Notes: a model not told the origin generated them from the sequence alone. DNA of 32,049 nucleotides from an uncultured Acetobacteraceae bacterium (GCA_937873175.1 CALMVT010000345.1:39340-71388); one strand, 5' to 3'. Counted from the first letter of the stretch, positions 16,859-25,015 are shown. Numbers and translations are program-made.

Positions 16859-16904
16859 TTGACAGCTACCACGCGTTGGCCCTATTTGTCTAGATGTATA
16901 GATG
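16859..16904 (+). promoter_or_regulatory. divergent phn control region with PhnF operator candidate
   Basis: A consensus TTGACA sits at 16859-16864. A weak -10 candidate TATTTG lies at 16883-16888 with an 18-base spacer. Immediately after is the imperfect palindrome TCTAGATGTATAGA (16889-16902, arms TCTA and TAGA), placed where a bound repressor would block the start of phnG transcription. HutC/PhnF-type regulators are known to bind such T/A-rich palindromes with TCTAGA-like arms. The assignment to PhnF is inferred from position and symmetry. Confidence 0.55.
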
Positions 16905-16919
16905 ATAGGTGGCGGGCGC

Positions 16920-17369
16920 ATGGACCATGCCAAAACGGATGAGCAACGGAAGCACTGGATGGCGGTGCTCGCCCGGGCCAAGGCGCCCGAGGTCGAGGCG
17001 CACCTTCCCGGATCGTTGCCGCCGCACACGCGGCTGCGTGGGCCGGAGGTCGGGCTGGCCATGGTGCGTGGCCGGGCCGGCGGCACCGGGGCTGCGTTCA
17101 ACCTGGGCGAGATGACAGTGACGCGCTGCACGGTGCGCGACGAGGCCGGGCGGGTCGGCCACGCCGTGATCGCCGGGCGCGACCCGCAGCAGGCCGAGCT
17201 GGCGGCGGCGTTGGACGCGGCCTTGCAGGACCCGACGCGGCAGGACGGGCTGCTGCAAGCCGTGATCGCCCCGCTGCATGCGGCCCAGCAGGCGGCGCGC
17301 GCCGTCACGGCGGGCAAGGCCGCGGCGACCCGCGTGCAGTTCTTCACCTTGGCGACCATGCGCTCATGA
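16920..17369 (+). CDS. phnG: C-P lyase complex subunit PhnG
   Basis: PhnG forms the core PhnG2H2I2J2 complex with PhnH, PhnI and PhnJ; with PhnI it attaches phosphonate to the ribose of ATP in place of adenine. It has 149 residues, with LARAKAPEVEAHL, FNLGEMTVTRCTVR and GHAVIAGRDPQQAELAAALDAAL, which are typical of the family. ATG 16920 has AGGTGG upstream; an in-frame ATG at 16902 would fall inside the operator. The stop overlaps phnH (ATGA). Confidence 0.95.
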   Translation: MDHAKTDEQRKHWMAVLARAKAPEVEAHLPGSLPPHTRLRGPEVGLAMVRGRAGGTGAAFNLGEMTVTRCTVRDEAGRVGHAVIAGRDPQQAELAAALDAALQDPTRQDGLLQAVIAPLHAAQQAARAVTAGKAAATRVQFFTLATMRS

Positions 17370-17941
17370 CGCTCGACCGGCCCGGCTTCGCCGATCCCGC
17401 CGCGGACGCGCAATCCTGCTTCCGCGCCGTGCTGGACGCCATGAGCCGGCCGGGCACGGTCGTCGCCGCCGGGGCCGGGCTGTGTTCCCCGGCGCCGCTC
17501 GACCCGGCTACGGCGGCGGTGCTGCTGACGCTGGTTGATGCCGACACGCCGTTGTGGCTGGACCCGGCGGCCTCCGCGGCGGCGGATTGGGTGGCCTTCC
17601 ATTGCGGCGCCCCGCAGGCCGAAAGCATCAAGGCTGCCGCCTTTGCCTGTGCGCTTGCGATGCCGGCGCTGTCGGGCCTGCATCCCGGCACCGACCTGGC
17701 GCCGGAAGCGTCGGCGACGCTGATCCTGCAAGTGCCGGCAATGGGGCGGGGGACGCCCTTCCGCCTGTCCGGCCCCGGGCTACGCGCGCCGGCGATGCTG
17801 CGCCTGGAGGGGCTGCCCGACAACTTCGCGGCGCAATGGGCGGCCAACCACGCCCTGTATCCCTGCGGCGTGGACGTGGTGCTGTGCGCCGGGGAGCAGC
17901 TTTGCGCCCTGCCGCGCAGCGTGCGGACCGAGGAAACCTGA
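17366..17941 (+). CDS. phnH: C-P lyase complex subunit PhnH
   Basis: PhnH is a core structural subunit of carbon-phosphorus lyase with a fold like PLP-dependent transferases but no PLP site. It has 191 residues. Family signatures include QSCFRAVLDAMSRPGTVV near the N-terminus, a central LTLVDADTPLWLDP, GPGLRAPAMLRLEGLPDNFAAQW and a C-terminal HALYPCGVDVVLCAGEQLCALPR. It starts inside the phnG stop and ends three bases before phnI. Confidence 0.96.
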   Translation: MTLDRPGFADPAADAQSCFRAVLDAMSRPGTVVAAGAGLCSPAPLDPATAAVLLTLVDADTPLWLDPAASAAADWVAFHCGAPQAESIKAAAFACALAMPALSGLHPGTDLAPEASATLILQVPAMGRGTPFRLSGPGLRAPAMLRLEGLPDNFAAQWAANHALYPCGVDVVLCAGEQLCALPRSVRTEET

Positions 17942-17944
17942 CGG

Positions 17945-19027
17945 GTGGCCTACGTCGCGGTCAAAGGCGGCGAGCGCGCCATCGACGCCGCCCATGCCTG
18001 GCTGGCGGAGGACCGGCGCGGGGATCCCGCGGTCCCCGAACTCGCCACGGCGCAGATCGCCGAGCAGTTGGGACGCGCCGTGGACCGGGTGATGGCGGAG
18101 GGCGCGTGCTACGACCCGGGCCTCGCGGCGCTCGCGATCAAGCAGGCGCAGGGCGACCTGATCGAGGCGGCGTTCCTGCTGCGGGCCTACCGCACCACCT
18201 TGCCGCGCTTCGCCGACACCCGCCCGGTGGAGACCAGCGCCATGGCGGTGCGCCGCCGGGTGTCCGCCGTGTTCAAGGACATGCCCGGCGGCCAGGTGCT
18301 CGGCCCCACCTACGACTACACGCACCGTCTGCTCGATTTCGCCTTGGCCGAACCCGGCGGCGCCGTGGCGGAGGCCGGCACCGCCCCGCCGGGCGAGCCG
18401 ATGCCCGGGGTGATGGACCTGCTGGGACAGGAGGGATTGATCGAGCCGGAAACGGGTTCCGACAACCGCCATATGAACGTTCCTGGGGACCTGACCCGCG
18501 AGCCGCTTGCCTTTCCCGCCGGGCGCGACGTGCGCCTGCAAGCCTTGGCGCGCGGCGACGAGGGTTTCCTGCTGGCGCTCGGCTATTCCGGCCAGCGCGG
18601 CTACGGCGGCGCGCACCCGTTCGTCGGCGAGCTATGCGTGGGCGAAGTCGCGGTGGAAGTCGAGGTGCCGGAACTGGGTTTCGTCCTGGACATCGGCGAC
18701 ATCACCGTGACCGAGTGCCAGATGGTCAACCAGTTCCGCGGCAGCAAGCAAGTCCCGCCGCAGTTCACCCGCGGCTACGGCCTGTGCTTCGGCCACAGCG
18801 AGCGCAAGGCGATGGGCATGGCCCTGGTGGACCGCGCCATGCGGGCAGCGGAGCTGGGGGAGGACGTGACGGCGCCGGCGCAGACCGTGGAGTTCGTGCT
18901 GTCCCACTGCGACAACATCGAGGCGACGGGCTTCGTCGAGCACCTGAAGCTGCCGCACTACGTCGATTTCCAGAGCGAGCTTGAGACGATCCGGCGATTG
19001 CGGGCCGGCGTGGAGGAGCCGGGATGA
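17945..19027 (+). CDS. phnI: C-P lyase complex subunit PhnI (nucleosidase)
   Basis: PhnI is the catalytic subunit that swaps the adenine of ATP for phosphonate, working with PhnG, PhnH and PhnL. It has 360 residues from a GTG start. Conserved blocks are MAYVAVKGGERAIDAAH at the start, LAIKQAQGDLIEAAFLLRAYRTTLPRF, RRRVSAVFKDMPGGQVLGPTYDYTHRLLDF, GYSGQRGYGGAHPFVGEL and GLCFGHSERKAMGMALVDRA. The stop overlaps phnJ (ATGA). Confidence 0.97.
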   Translation: MAYVAVKGGERAIDAAHAWLAEDRRGDPAVPELATAQIAEQLGRAVDRVMAEGACYDPGLAALAIKQAQGDLIEAAFLLRAYRTTLPRFADTRPVETSAMAVRRRVSAVFKDMPGGQVLGPTYDYTHRLLDFALAEPGGAVAEAGTAPPGEPMPGVMDLLGQEGLIEPETGSDNRHMNVPGDLTREPLAFPAGRDVRLQALARGDEGFLLALGYSGQRGYGGAHPFVGELCVGEVAVEVEVPELGFVLDIGDITVTECQMVNQFRGSKQVPPQFTRGYGLCFGHSERKAMGMALVDRAMRAAELGEDVTAPAQTVEFVLSHCDNIEATGFVEHLKLPHYVDFQSELETIRRLRAGVEEPG

Positions 19028-19860
19028 ACGGCTACAATTTCGCCTACCTGGACGAGCAAACCAAGCGCATGATCCGCCGCGCCCTGCTGAAGGCGGTGGC
19101 CATCCCCGGCCACCAGGTGCCGTTCGGCTCGCGCGAAATGCCGCTGCCTTACGGCTGGGGCACCGGCGGCATCCAGGTCACGGCGAGCATCCTGGGCCGC
19201 GCGGACGTGCTGAAGGTCATCGACCAGGGCGCCGACGACACCACCAACGCCGTGTCCATCCGCCGCTTCTTCGCCCGCACCGCCGGCGTCGCCACCACCA
19301 CGCGCACGGCCGAGGCCAGCGTAATCCAGACCCGGCACCGCATCCCGGAGGTGCCGCTCCGCGAGGACCAGATCATCGTTTACCAGGTCCCGCAGCCCGA
19401 GCCGCTGTCCAAGCTGGAACCCAGCCGCGCGGAAACCCGGCGGATGCACGCGCTCGCGGAGTACGGGCTGATGCACGTGAAGCTGTACGAGGACATCGCC
19501 CGCGTCGGCGCCGTCACCATCAGCTACGATTACCCGGTGATGGTGAACGGGCGGCATTTGATGTCGCCCTCGCCGATCCCGGCCTTTGACACGCCGAAGA
19601 TGGACGGCATGGCGGCGCTGCAGTTGTTCGGCGCGGGGCGGGAAAAGCGGATCTATGCCATCCCGCCTTATACGGCGGTCAGGCCGCTGGACTTCGAGGA
19701 CCACCCGTTCCGCCTGACCCGCGCGCCGCACGCCTGCGCGCTGTGCGGCGCCGGGGACAGCTACCTCGATGAGGTCGTGACCGACGACCGTGGCGGGCGC
19801 ATGTTCGTGTGCTCCGACACGGATTTCTGCGCGGCCCGCCAGCCCGCCGGGGCGGCATGA
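19024..19860 (+). CDS. phnJ: C-P lyase radical SAM enzyme PhnJ
   Basis: PhnJ cleaves the C-P bond, releasing the alkane and a ribose cyclic phosphate. It is an unusual radical-SAM enzyme whose [4Fe-4S] cysteines lie near the C-terminus. In this 278-residue protein they are Cys238, Cys241 and Cys263 (C-x2-C-x21-C), with another conserved Cys269. This is exactly the E. coli spacing of 241, 244, 266 and 272, offset by three. The glycine carrying the radical (Gly32 in E. coli) is Gly29 here, in AIPGHQVPFGSREMPLPYGW. No catalytic residue appears lost, so the lyase should be functional. Confidence 0.97.
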   Translation: MNGYNFAYLDEQTKRMIRRALLKAVAIPGHQVPFGSREMPLPYGWGTGGIQVTASILGRADVLKVIDQGADDTTNAVSIRRFFARTAGVATTTRTAEASVIQTRHRIPEVPLREDQIIVYQVPQPEPLSKLEPSRAETRRMHALAEYGLMHVKLYEDIARVGAVTISYDYPVMVNGRHLMSPSPIPAFDTPKMDGMAALQLFGAGREKRIYAIPPYTAVRPLDFEDHPFRLTRAPHACALCGAGDSYLDEVVTDDRGGRMFVCSDTDFCAARQPAGAA

Positions 19861-20657
19861 GCTCGGATGCGCGATCTTCGCGCAGCCCGGACGCGCTGCT
19901 GTCGGCGCGCGGCCTGCGGCTGTCCTACGGCCGCATCGCCGCGCTGGACGGGGTGGATGCGGAGGTGTTCCCCGGCGAGGTGCTCGCCGTGGTGGGCGAA
20001 AGCGGCTCGGGCAAGACGACGCTGCTGCAAGCCTTGTCGGGCGCCATAAGCCCGGATGCCGGAACGGTGTGGTATCGCGGCCGGGACGGCTCCGTGCAGG
20101 ACGTGCACCGTATGCCTGCCCCGGCGCTGCGCGCGCTGCACCGCTCGGACTGGGGCACGGTGCACCAGGACCCGCGGCAATCGCTGCGCATGGCCGTGTC
20201 CGCCGGGGGAAACGTGGGCGAGCGGCTGATGGCACAGGGCGTGCAGCATTACGGCGGCATTCGCGCGGCGGCGATCGATTGGCTGCGGGAGGTGGAAATC
20301 GCGGCTGACCGGGTGGACGACCTGCCCCGCACCTTTTCCGGCGGCATGCTGCAGCGGCTGCAGATCGCCCGCACGCTGGTGACGCAGCCGCGGCTGGTGT
20401 TCATGGACGAGCCGACCGGTGGGCTGGACGTGTCGGTGCAGGCCCGGCTGCTCGACCTGATCCGCGGGCTGGTGGCCCGGCTGGGCGTGGCGGCTGTGCT
20501 GGTCACGCATGACATCGCGGTGGCGCGACTGCTCGCCGGGCGGATCGTGGTGATGCGGGCCGGGCGGGTCGTGGAAACCGGGCTGACCGATCAGGTGCTG
20601 GACGACCCGCAGCACCCCTACACGCAGTTGCTGGTCAGCTCGGTGCTGCACGCATGA
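19857..20657 (+). CDS. phnK: C-P lyase accessory ABC ATPase PhnK
   Basis: PhnK is an ABC-type ATPase that docks on the C-P lyase core rather than on a membrane permease. It has 266 residues, with Walker A GESGSGKTT, signature FSGGMLQRLQIAR, Walker B LVFMDEPT and the switch His in VTHD. The PhnK-typical WGTVHQDPRQSLRM is present. The start chosen is ATG 19857, overlapping the phnJ stop (ATGA). It overlaps phnL by four bases. Confidence 0.96.
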   Translation: MSSDARSSRSPDALLSARGLRLSYGRIAALDGVDAEVFPGEVLAVVGESGSGKTTLLQALSGAISPDAGTVWYRGRDGSVQDVHRMPAPALRALHRSDWGTVHQDPRQSLRMAVSAGGNVGERLMAQGVQHYGGIRAAAIDWLREVEIAADRVDDLPRTFSGGMLQRLQIARTLVTQPRLVFMDEPTGGLDVSVQARLLDLIRGLVARLGVAAVLVTHDIAVARLLAGRIVVMRAGRVVETGLTDQVLDDPQHPYTQLLVSSVLHA

Positions 20658-21361
20658 GCGCCGGGGACGCCGTGCTGCGGGTGGAGGGGGTCGGCAAGTC
20701 GTTCACGCTGCACCTGCAAGGCGGCGTCCGCATCCCCGTGCTGGACGGGGTTTCGCTGGAGCTGCAGGCGGGGGAATGCGTGGTGCTGTCGGGACCATCG
20801 GGCGCGGGGAAGTCCACCCTGCTGCGCACCGTGTACGGCAACTACCGGGCGGAGGGTGGCAGCATCCTGCTCCGCCACCGCGGCGCCTGGCTGGACCTGG
20901 CGGCGGCCGGGCCGCGGACGGTGCTGGAGATGCGGCGGGACACGCTGGGCTATGTCAGCCAGTTCCTGCGCGTGGTGCCCCGCGTCCCCGCCCTGCACAT
21001 CGTGGCGGAGGCGCTGACGGCGCGCGGCGTCGGCACGGAGGAAGCGCGGGCAAGCGCGCGGGCGATGCTGCTGCGCTTGCACGTGCCGGAGCGCCTACAC
21101 GGCCTGCCGCCCGCTACCTTTTCCGGGGGCGAGCAGCAGCGGGTCAACCTGGCCCGCGGCTTCCTGGGCCGCCACCCGATCCTGCTGCTGGACGAGCCGA
21201 CGGCGTCGCTCGATGCCGCCAACCGCGCCGTCGTGGTGGGGCTGGTCCGGGCGGCAAAGGCGAGGGGCGTCGCCGTCCTCGGCATCGTGCACGACGCCGA
21301 CACCCGCGACGCCATCGCCGACCGCTTGTTTCCCGTGGAGCCGTTGCAGGACGCGGCCTGA
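20654..21361 (+). CDS. phnL: C-P lyase accessory ABC ATPase PhnL
   Basis: PhnL is the second ABC ATPase of the pathway and is required for phosphonate use together with PhnK. It has 235 residues, with Walker A GPSGAGKSTLL, the PhnL-specific LGYVSQFLRVVPRVPALHIVAE, signature FSGGEQQRVNLARGF and Walker B ILLLDEPTASLD. It is the last gene of the phnGHIJKL operon. phnN, phnP and the phosphonate importer phnCDE are not found after it. Confidence 0.96.
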   Translation: MSAGDAVLRVEGVGKSFTLHLQGGVRIPVLDGVSLELQAGECVVLSGPSGAGKSTLLRTVYGNYRAEGGSILLRHRGAWLDLAAAGPRTVLEMRRDTLGYVSQFLRVVPRVPALHIVAEALTARGVGTEEARASARAMLLRLHVPERLHGLPPATFSGGEQQRVNLARGFLGRHPILLLDEPTASLDAANRAVVVGLVRAAKARGVAVLGIVHDADTRDAIADRLFPVEPLQDAA

Positions 21362-21394
21362 TGGTTCAATCAAGCAGCGACGGGAGGATGCGCG

Positions 21395-21793
21395 ATGGCG
21401 GACACGACGCGGCGGGGTGGCTGCAACTGCGGCAAGGTCAGGATCGAGCTTCGGGGCGAACCGCTCCGCACGGGGCTGTGCCATTGCCTGACGTGCCGCA
21501 GGGAAACAGGCGGTGCCTTCATGGCCTTTGCCGTTTGGGATGCGAGCCAGGTGTCGGTCGCGGGGGAAACCGCAAGCTGGACGGCGACGACCGACCACCG
21601 CCATTTCTGCCCGGCCTGCGGCTCGTCCTTGTTCGGCACCCACGACGGGGACACCGAGGTTGAAGTCCGGCTCGGCGCGCTCGATGACGCGCCTTCGGGC
21701 CTCCTCCCGGACTACGAGCTGTGGACGCGGCGGCGGGAGCATTGGCAGCAACCCGTCGCCGGGGCGGCGCAGCACGGGGGCAACCGCCCGTGA
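21395..21793 (+). CDS. GFA-family (CENP-V/formaldehyde-activating-like) zinc protein
   Basis: This is a small zinc-binding protein of the Gfa-like fold, 132 residues. It has the expected cysteine clusters: Cys10 and Cys12 (GGCNCGK), Cys29, Cys31 and Cys34 (CHCLTCRR) and Cys72 and Cys75 (FCPACGSSLF). Members are annotated as glutathione-dependent formaldehyde-activating enzymes, but most have no proven activity. The ATG is preceded by GGGAGG. It lies 33 bases after phnL in the same direction and may be cotranscribed. Its stop codon abuts the stop of the opposing cupin gene with no gap. Confidence 0.9.
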   Translation: MADTTRRGGCNCGKVRIELRGEPLRTGLCHCLTCRRETGGAFMAFAVWDASQVSVAGETASWTATTDHRHFCPACGSSLFGTHDGDTEVEVRLGALDDAPSGLLPDYELWTRRREHWQQPVAGAAQHGGNRP

Positions 21794-22180
21794 TCACTGC
21801 GCCGGCATCACCACGGGCGCCCCCTTGTCCTTGACGAAAAAGGCGAGGAACTTGGCCGGCTCCGTGCTGCTCGCGTTGCGGCCGACCAAGTGGATGTCGT
21901 CCGGCGCTTCGTAGAAGGTTTGGCCGCGATGCAGCGTGACCGGCTCCGTGCCCTTCGCCTGCATGATGACCGAGCCTTCGAGCACATAAACGAACACATA
22001 CGCGCCGTGGCGGTGGATGGGGTCTGCCGCGCCGGGCGCATACTCCACCACCATCATTGAGCCTTCCTTGCCGGCGATGCTGGTCAGGTCGCGCGAAAGC
22101 AGCGGTGTCACCTTCGTCGTTTGCGCGGCACCCGCCCCGGCGATGGAGAGCAACGCGCCGACCAACAGCAATCGCTTCAT
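21794..22180 (-). CDS. secreted single-domain cupin protein
   Basis: This is a periplasmic cupin of 128 residues. The signal peptide MKRLLLVGALLSIAGAGAAQ is followed by a beta-barrel domain with metal-type motif 1 HRHGAYVFVYVLEGSV and a second motif ending GQTFYEAPDDIH. A C-terminal strand pair AKFLAFFVKDKG completes the fold. ATG 22180 is chosen because the signal peptide begins there. The function is unknown; such cupins are often annotated only by domain. It converges on the GFA gene. Confidence 0.88.
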   Translation of the reverse strand: MKRLLLVGALLSIAGAGAAQTTKVTPLLSRDLTSIAGKEGSMMVVEYAPGAADPIHRHGAYVFVYVLEGSVIMQAKGTEPVTLHRGQTFYEAPDDIHLVGRNASSTEPAKFLAFFVKDKGAPVVMPAQ

Positions 22181-22424
22181 CGGAACGAACCTTTGCTTTG
22201 GGCAAGGGGTTTGCGGCCCGGACAAGACGGCGATCCCGCCCCGACGTGGCCGCCGCAGTCTCAGTCAGGGCTGGCCGTCCGTCAACGGATCACCGCGGGG
22301 CTGGACATGGGCGGAGCTGGCCCGTCCGGCGCGGCAATGCGTGACGGGATGATGCAGTCAGGCAACGATCCGGGCCGGGGGTGGCGGCGTTCTCCAGGCT
22401 GGTATGGCATCACAGGAAACAAGA

Positions 22425-22739
22425 ATGAGCGAAACGAACGAGAGCGTGCCGGGCATGGCAGAAACGGAGAAGCTGAAGACCCAGGCGGAAACCGGGGGCG
22501 AGCGGTCGATGGCGCGGCCGGGCAACGCATCCGGCGCGGGCGGCGTGCAGCCGGGCGCCGGCGCGCCGGAAACGGGCATGCTTGGCGGCGGGATCGGCTC
22601 GGCCGGCCTGCGCGGCGGCTCGGGGGAAGGGACGGGCGCCACGTCCGGCATGTCGGGCGGGGAAACCAATGAAAGCATGCCCGGCGGCGGCGCCACGGGC
22701 GACCGGGAACAGCCCGACACCGTGCCGACCGACCGCTGA
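22425..22739 (+). CDS. small Gly-rich disordered protein with internal repeat
   Basis: This encodes 104 residues dominated by Gly, Ala, Ser, Thr and Glu, with no Cys, His, Trp, Tyr or Phe and no hydrophobic segment, so it is probably intrinsically disordered and cytosolic. The N-terminal ETNESVPGM recurs near the C-terminus as ETNESMPGG. I do not recognise a domain. AGGA lies seven bases before ATG 22425, which argues for this start over ATG 22404. It is followed after 27 bases by a similar small gene in the same direction; both contain a GTGATS stretch. Composition is similar to desiccation- or stress-type hydrophilins, but that is only analogy. Confidence 0.6.
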   Translation: MSETNESVPGMAETEKLKTQAETGGERSMARPGNASGAGGVQPGAGAPETGMLGGGIGSAGLRGGSGEGTGATSGMSGGETNESMPGGGATGDREQPDTVPTDR

Positions 22740-22766
22740 TCCAGCCAATCATCAGGGAACGCTGAC

Positions 22767-23006
22767 ATGAGCAACACGACGCAGCCCTCCTCCCGCAAGG
22801 ACGGGTTCGGGACCGAGGGCATCGGCGAGGACGGCGACGGCAGCATGGGCCAGGCCGGCAGCAGCGGAGGCGGCACCGGGGCGACCTCGGCCGCGGGTCG
22901 CGGCGCGGCAAAGTCGCAGGGCGCGACCGGCAAGGAAAACGGCAGCATCGGTCGGCAGAACCAGGCCAACAAGCAGGGCCTGGGCGGCGACGGGCCGCAG
23001 GACTGA
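22767..23006 (+). CDS. small hydrophilic Gly/Ser-rich protein
   Basis: This encodes 79 residues, strongly hydrophilic, with only one aromatic residue (Phe in KDGFGTEG) and no Cys, His or Trp. It shares GTGATS and Gly-rich linkers with the preceding gene and ends GLGGDGPQD. A weak ribosome-binding site AGGGA precedes the ATG by about nine bases. No known domain. The tandem position and shared composition suggest a paired function or duplication. Confidence 0.58.
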   Translation: MSNTTQPSSRKDGFGTEGIGEDGDGSMGQAGSSGGGTGATSAAGRGAAKSQGATGKENGSIGRQNQANKQGLGGDGPQD

Positions 23007-23010
23007 TGAT

Positions 23011-23040
23011 GCCCGGCGCGGGCCTGGACGACGCCAGGCC
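23011..23040. terminator. hairpin between convergent small genes
   Basis: GGCCTGG at 23021-23027 pairs perfectly with CCAGGCC at 23034-23040 around a six-base loop. An adjacent GCCCG/CGGGC hairpin occupies 23011-23023. No T-run follows on either strand, so it could be a weak or factor-dependent terminator for the convergent genes, or chance in GC-rich DNA. Confidence 0.35.
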
Positions 23041-23139
23041 GCGTTGCGGGCCGCATCGCCCGCGAGGATGAAAACCGAACCGGCCCGACCGCACTCCTCC
23101 GTTACGAGACGGCGGCGCTGCAGCCGGGCCGGCGCGCGG

Positions 23140-23385
23140 CTACTTGTTGGTGCGGCCCACCCTGTTCGGGTTGACGCCGCCGCCCTTAGCGCCGTCGTTC
23201 ATCACGTCGCCCTCCGCCGTGTTGTCGGCTTCAATGGTTTCCGGGTCGGCGCCGGTGGCCGCGAACGCGCCCTTGGACGCGCCGATGCCCGGGTTGCGCT
23301 GGAGGTCGCTGGGCGGCCGCGGCGTGTCGGCGCCGAGATCGTCCGGACCCTCCGGCGGGCGCTTCGGGTGCTTGGATGAGGTCAT
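23140..23385 (-). CDS. small hydrophilic protein ending NPNRVGRTNK
   Basis: This encodes 81 residues, acidic and Pro/Gly/Asp-rich, without Cys, Trp or Tyr. The order HPKRPPEGPDDL, NPGIGASKGAF, DPETIEADNTAEGDVMND and NPNRVGRTNK resembles, by memory, short uncharacterised proteins common in Acetobacteraceae and Methylobacterium relatives. No function is known. AGGAGA lies six bases before the ATG. It is downstream of the SulP gene in the same direction after 175 bases in which I see no gene. Confidence 0.65.
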   Translation of the reverse strand: MTSSKHPKRPPEGPDDLGADTPRPPSDLQRNPGIGASKGAFAATGADPETIEADNTAEGDVMNDGAKGGGVNPNRVGRTNK

Positions 23386-23560
23386 GCGGGTTCTCCTATA
23401 GGCATGGCCCGGGCCGGCAGCGCGGGCAGGAAGGGCGGCTGCCTCTACGACGGGCCGCCCGTGCCGTTTCCAACGCCGCCACCCCGGCGAAGTGCCGCGC
23501 CGAACGCACACGATTTGCGGACGGCCCGCCGCGCCGCCGCCCCATCCCAATCCGGGCGCG

Positions 23561-25015
23561 TCAGCCCACGAGGATGCGCCGTCCCTCCTCCTTGCGCGCC
23601 GCCAGTTGCTGCAGCGTGCTGGCGAAGGTGTGGTCGATGTGCCACAGGCCGCGCGTGCGGATGCGGACATCACGGTCGGCCGGCGCACCCTCCACCGCCG
23701 ACAGCAGTTGCGGCAGCCGCAGGAACGTGGCGGTGCCCGCCAAGCGCAGCTCAGTGGCCGCGCCTGTGTCGAACGTGCGGACGCGGAACCCCGGACGACG
23801 CAGGGGCCACACCGATTCCACGACCGACAAGGCGAGGCCGGCCAGCACGCCGGTGAGCAAATCGGTCGTGACCACGCCCACGAACGTCGCCGCCCAAATC
23901 GCCGCCGGCATCCGCCCGTGATGGCGCAGCAGGTCCACCACGTGATGCACGCCGATCAGCCGCCACCCCGTCACCACCAGCACCCCGGCCAGCGCAGCGG
24001 TCGGCACCAGGCGCAACAGGCCCGGCAGAAGCGCCACGAACACCAGGATGATGAGGCCGTGCAGGATCGTGGACAGGCGCGTCACCGCACCCGCCTGCAC
24101 GTTGGCCGAGCTGCGCACGATCACCCCGGTCATCGGGATGCCGCCCAACAGGCCGCTCAGCCCGTTGCCGACCCCCTGCGCGAACAATTCCCGGTCGTAG
24201 TTCGTCCGTACCCGGTCCTGCATGCGGTCCACCGCGGACGCGGACAGCAAGCTTTCCGCGCTGGCGACAAAGGCCAGCGCAACGGCCGTCAGCATCAGGC
24301 CCGGCTGCAGCATCTGGCTGAACGCTTCGCCGTCCGGCAGGGCGACCGCGTCCCACAGCCGATCCGGCACACTCACATGCAGCACCGGCAGCGCCAGCGC
24401 CGCCGCCAACGCGGTGCCCGCGCCCACGCCCAGCAGCGCCCCCGGAACCAGGCGGAGCGCGGCCGGGCGCAGCTTCTCCCAGCCGACCATGACGACAATC
24501 GTGACCAATCCGACCAGAAGCGCCGTCTCGCCGCCGGCGCCGTCCAGGGGCAGCAGCCCAAGGAAAGCGCCGGGCGCGGCCAGCAGGTTATCCAAGCCGC
24601 CCGCCTGGGGCTTGTTGTCCACCAGGACCTGCAACTGCCCGGCGACGATCAGCACGCCGATGCCGGCCAGCATGCCATGCACCACGGCCGGGGAGATGGC
24701 CCTGAACCACCCGCCCAGCCGCAGCGCGCCGGCCAGGCATTGCAGCCCGCCGGCCAGCAGCAAGATCGGACCCAAGGCGCCAAGGCCGTAATCTCCGACG
24801 ATCTCGAAGACCATGACGGCAAGCCCGGCCGCCGGGCCGCTCACCTGCAAGGGCGAGCCGGACAGCAGCCCGACCACGACCCCGCCGATGATGCCGGTAA
24901 GCAGCCCCCGCTCGGGCGGCACGCCGGAGGCGATGGCGATGCCCATGCACAAGGGCATCGCCACCAGGAAGACGACGAAGGACGCCGAAACGTCGCGTAG
25001 GAGCCAACTGCGCAC
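23561..25015 (-). CDS. SulP-family anion (sulfate/bicarbonate) transporter
   Basis: This is an inner-membrane transporter with about 10-12 hydrophobic segments, 484 residues. SulP features are the N-terminal SFVVFLVAMPLCMGIAIASGVPPERGLLTGIIGGVVVGLLSGSPLQVSGPAAGL, the mid-protein VASAESLLSASAVDRM, and GNGLSGLLGGIPMTGVIVRSSANVQAGA. The C-terminal roughly 70 residues look like a short or degenerate STAS domain. The preceding gene is a carbonic anhydrase, one base-pair step away, so bicarbonate is a more likely substrate than sulfate, by inference. GTG 25015 has GGAG at eight bases; GTG 25021 (TAGTG overlap) is the alternative. Confidence 0.92.
   Translation of the reverse strand: MRSWLLRDVSASFVVFLVAMPLCMGIAIASGVPPERGLLTGIIGGVVVGLLSGSPLQVSGPAAGLAVMVFEIVGDYGLGALGPILLLAGGLQCLAGALRLGGWFRAISPAVVHGMLAGIGVLIVAGQLQVLVDNKPQAGGLDNLLAAPGAFLGLLPLDGAGGETALLVGLVTIVVMVGWEKLRPAALRLVPGALLGVGAGTALAAALALPVLHVSVPDRLWDAVALPDGEAFSQMLQPGLMLTAVALAFVASAESLLSASAVDRMQDRVRTNYDRELFAQGVGNGLSGLLGGIPMTGVIVRSSANVQAGAVTRLSTILHGLIILVFVALLPGLLRLVPTAALAGVLVVTGWRLIGVHHVVDLLRHHGRMPAAIWAATFVGVVTTDLLTGVLAGLALSVVESVWPLRRPGFRVRTFDTGAATELRLAGTATFLRLPQLLSAVEGAPADRDVRIRTRGLWHIDHTFASTLQQLAARKEEGRRILVG

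Noticed and set aside
16817-17731. N-terminal extension of PhnF through the phnG/phnH region
   Set aside because: The frame is open but lies antisense to two well-conserved C-P lyase genes, and the GntR domain begins right after ATG 16816.
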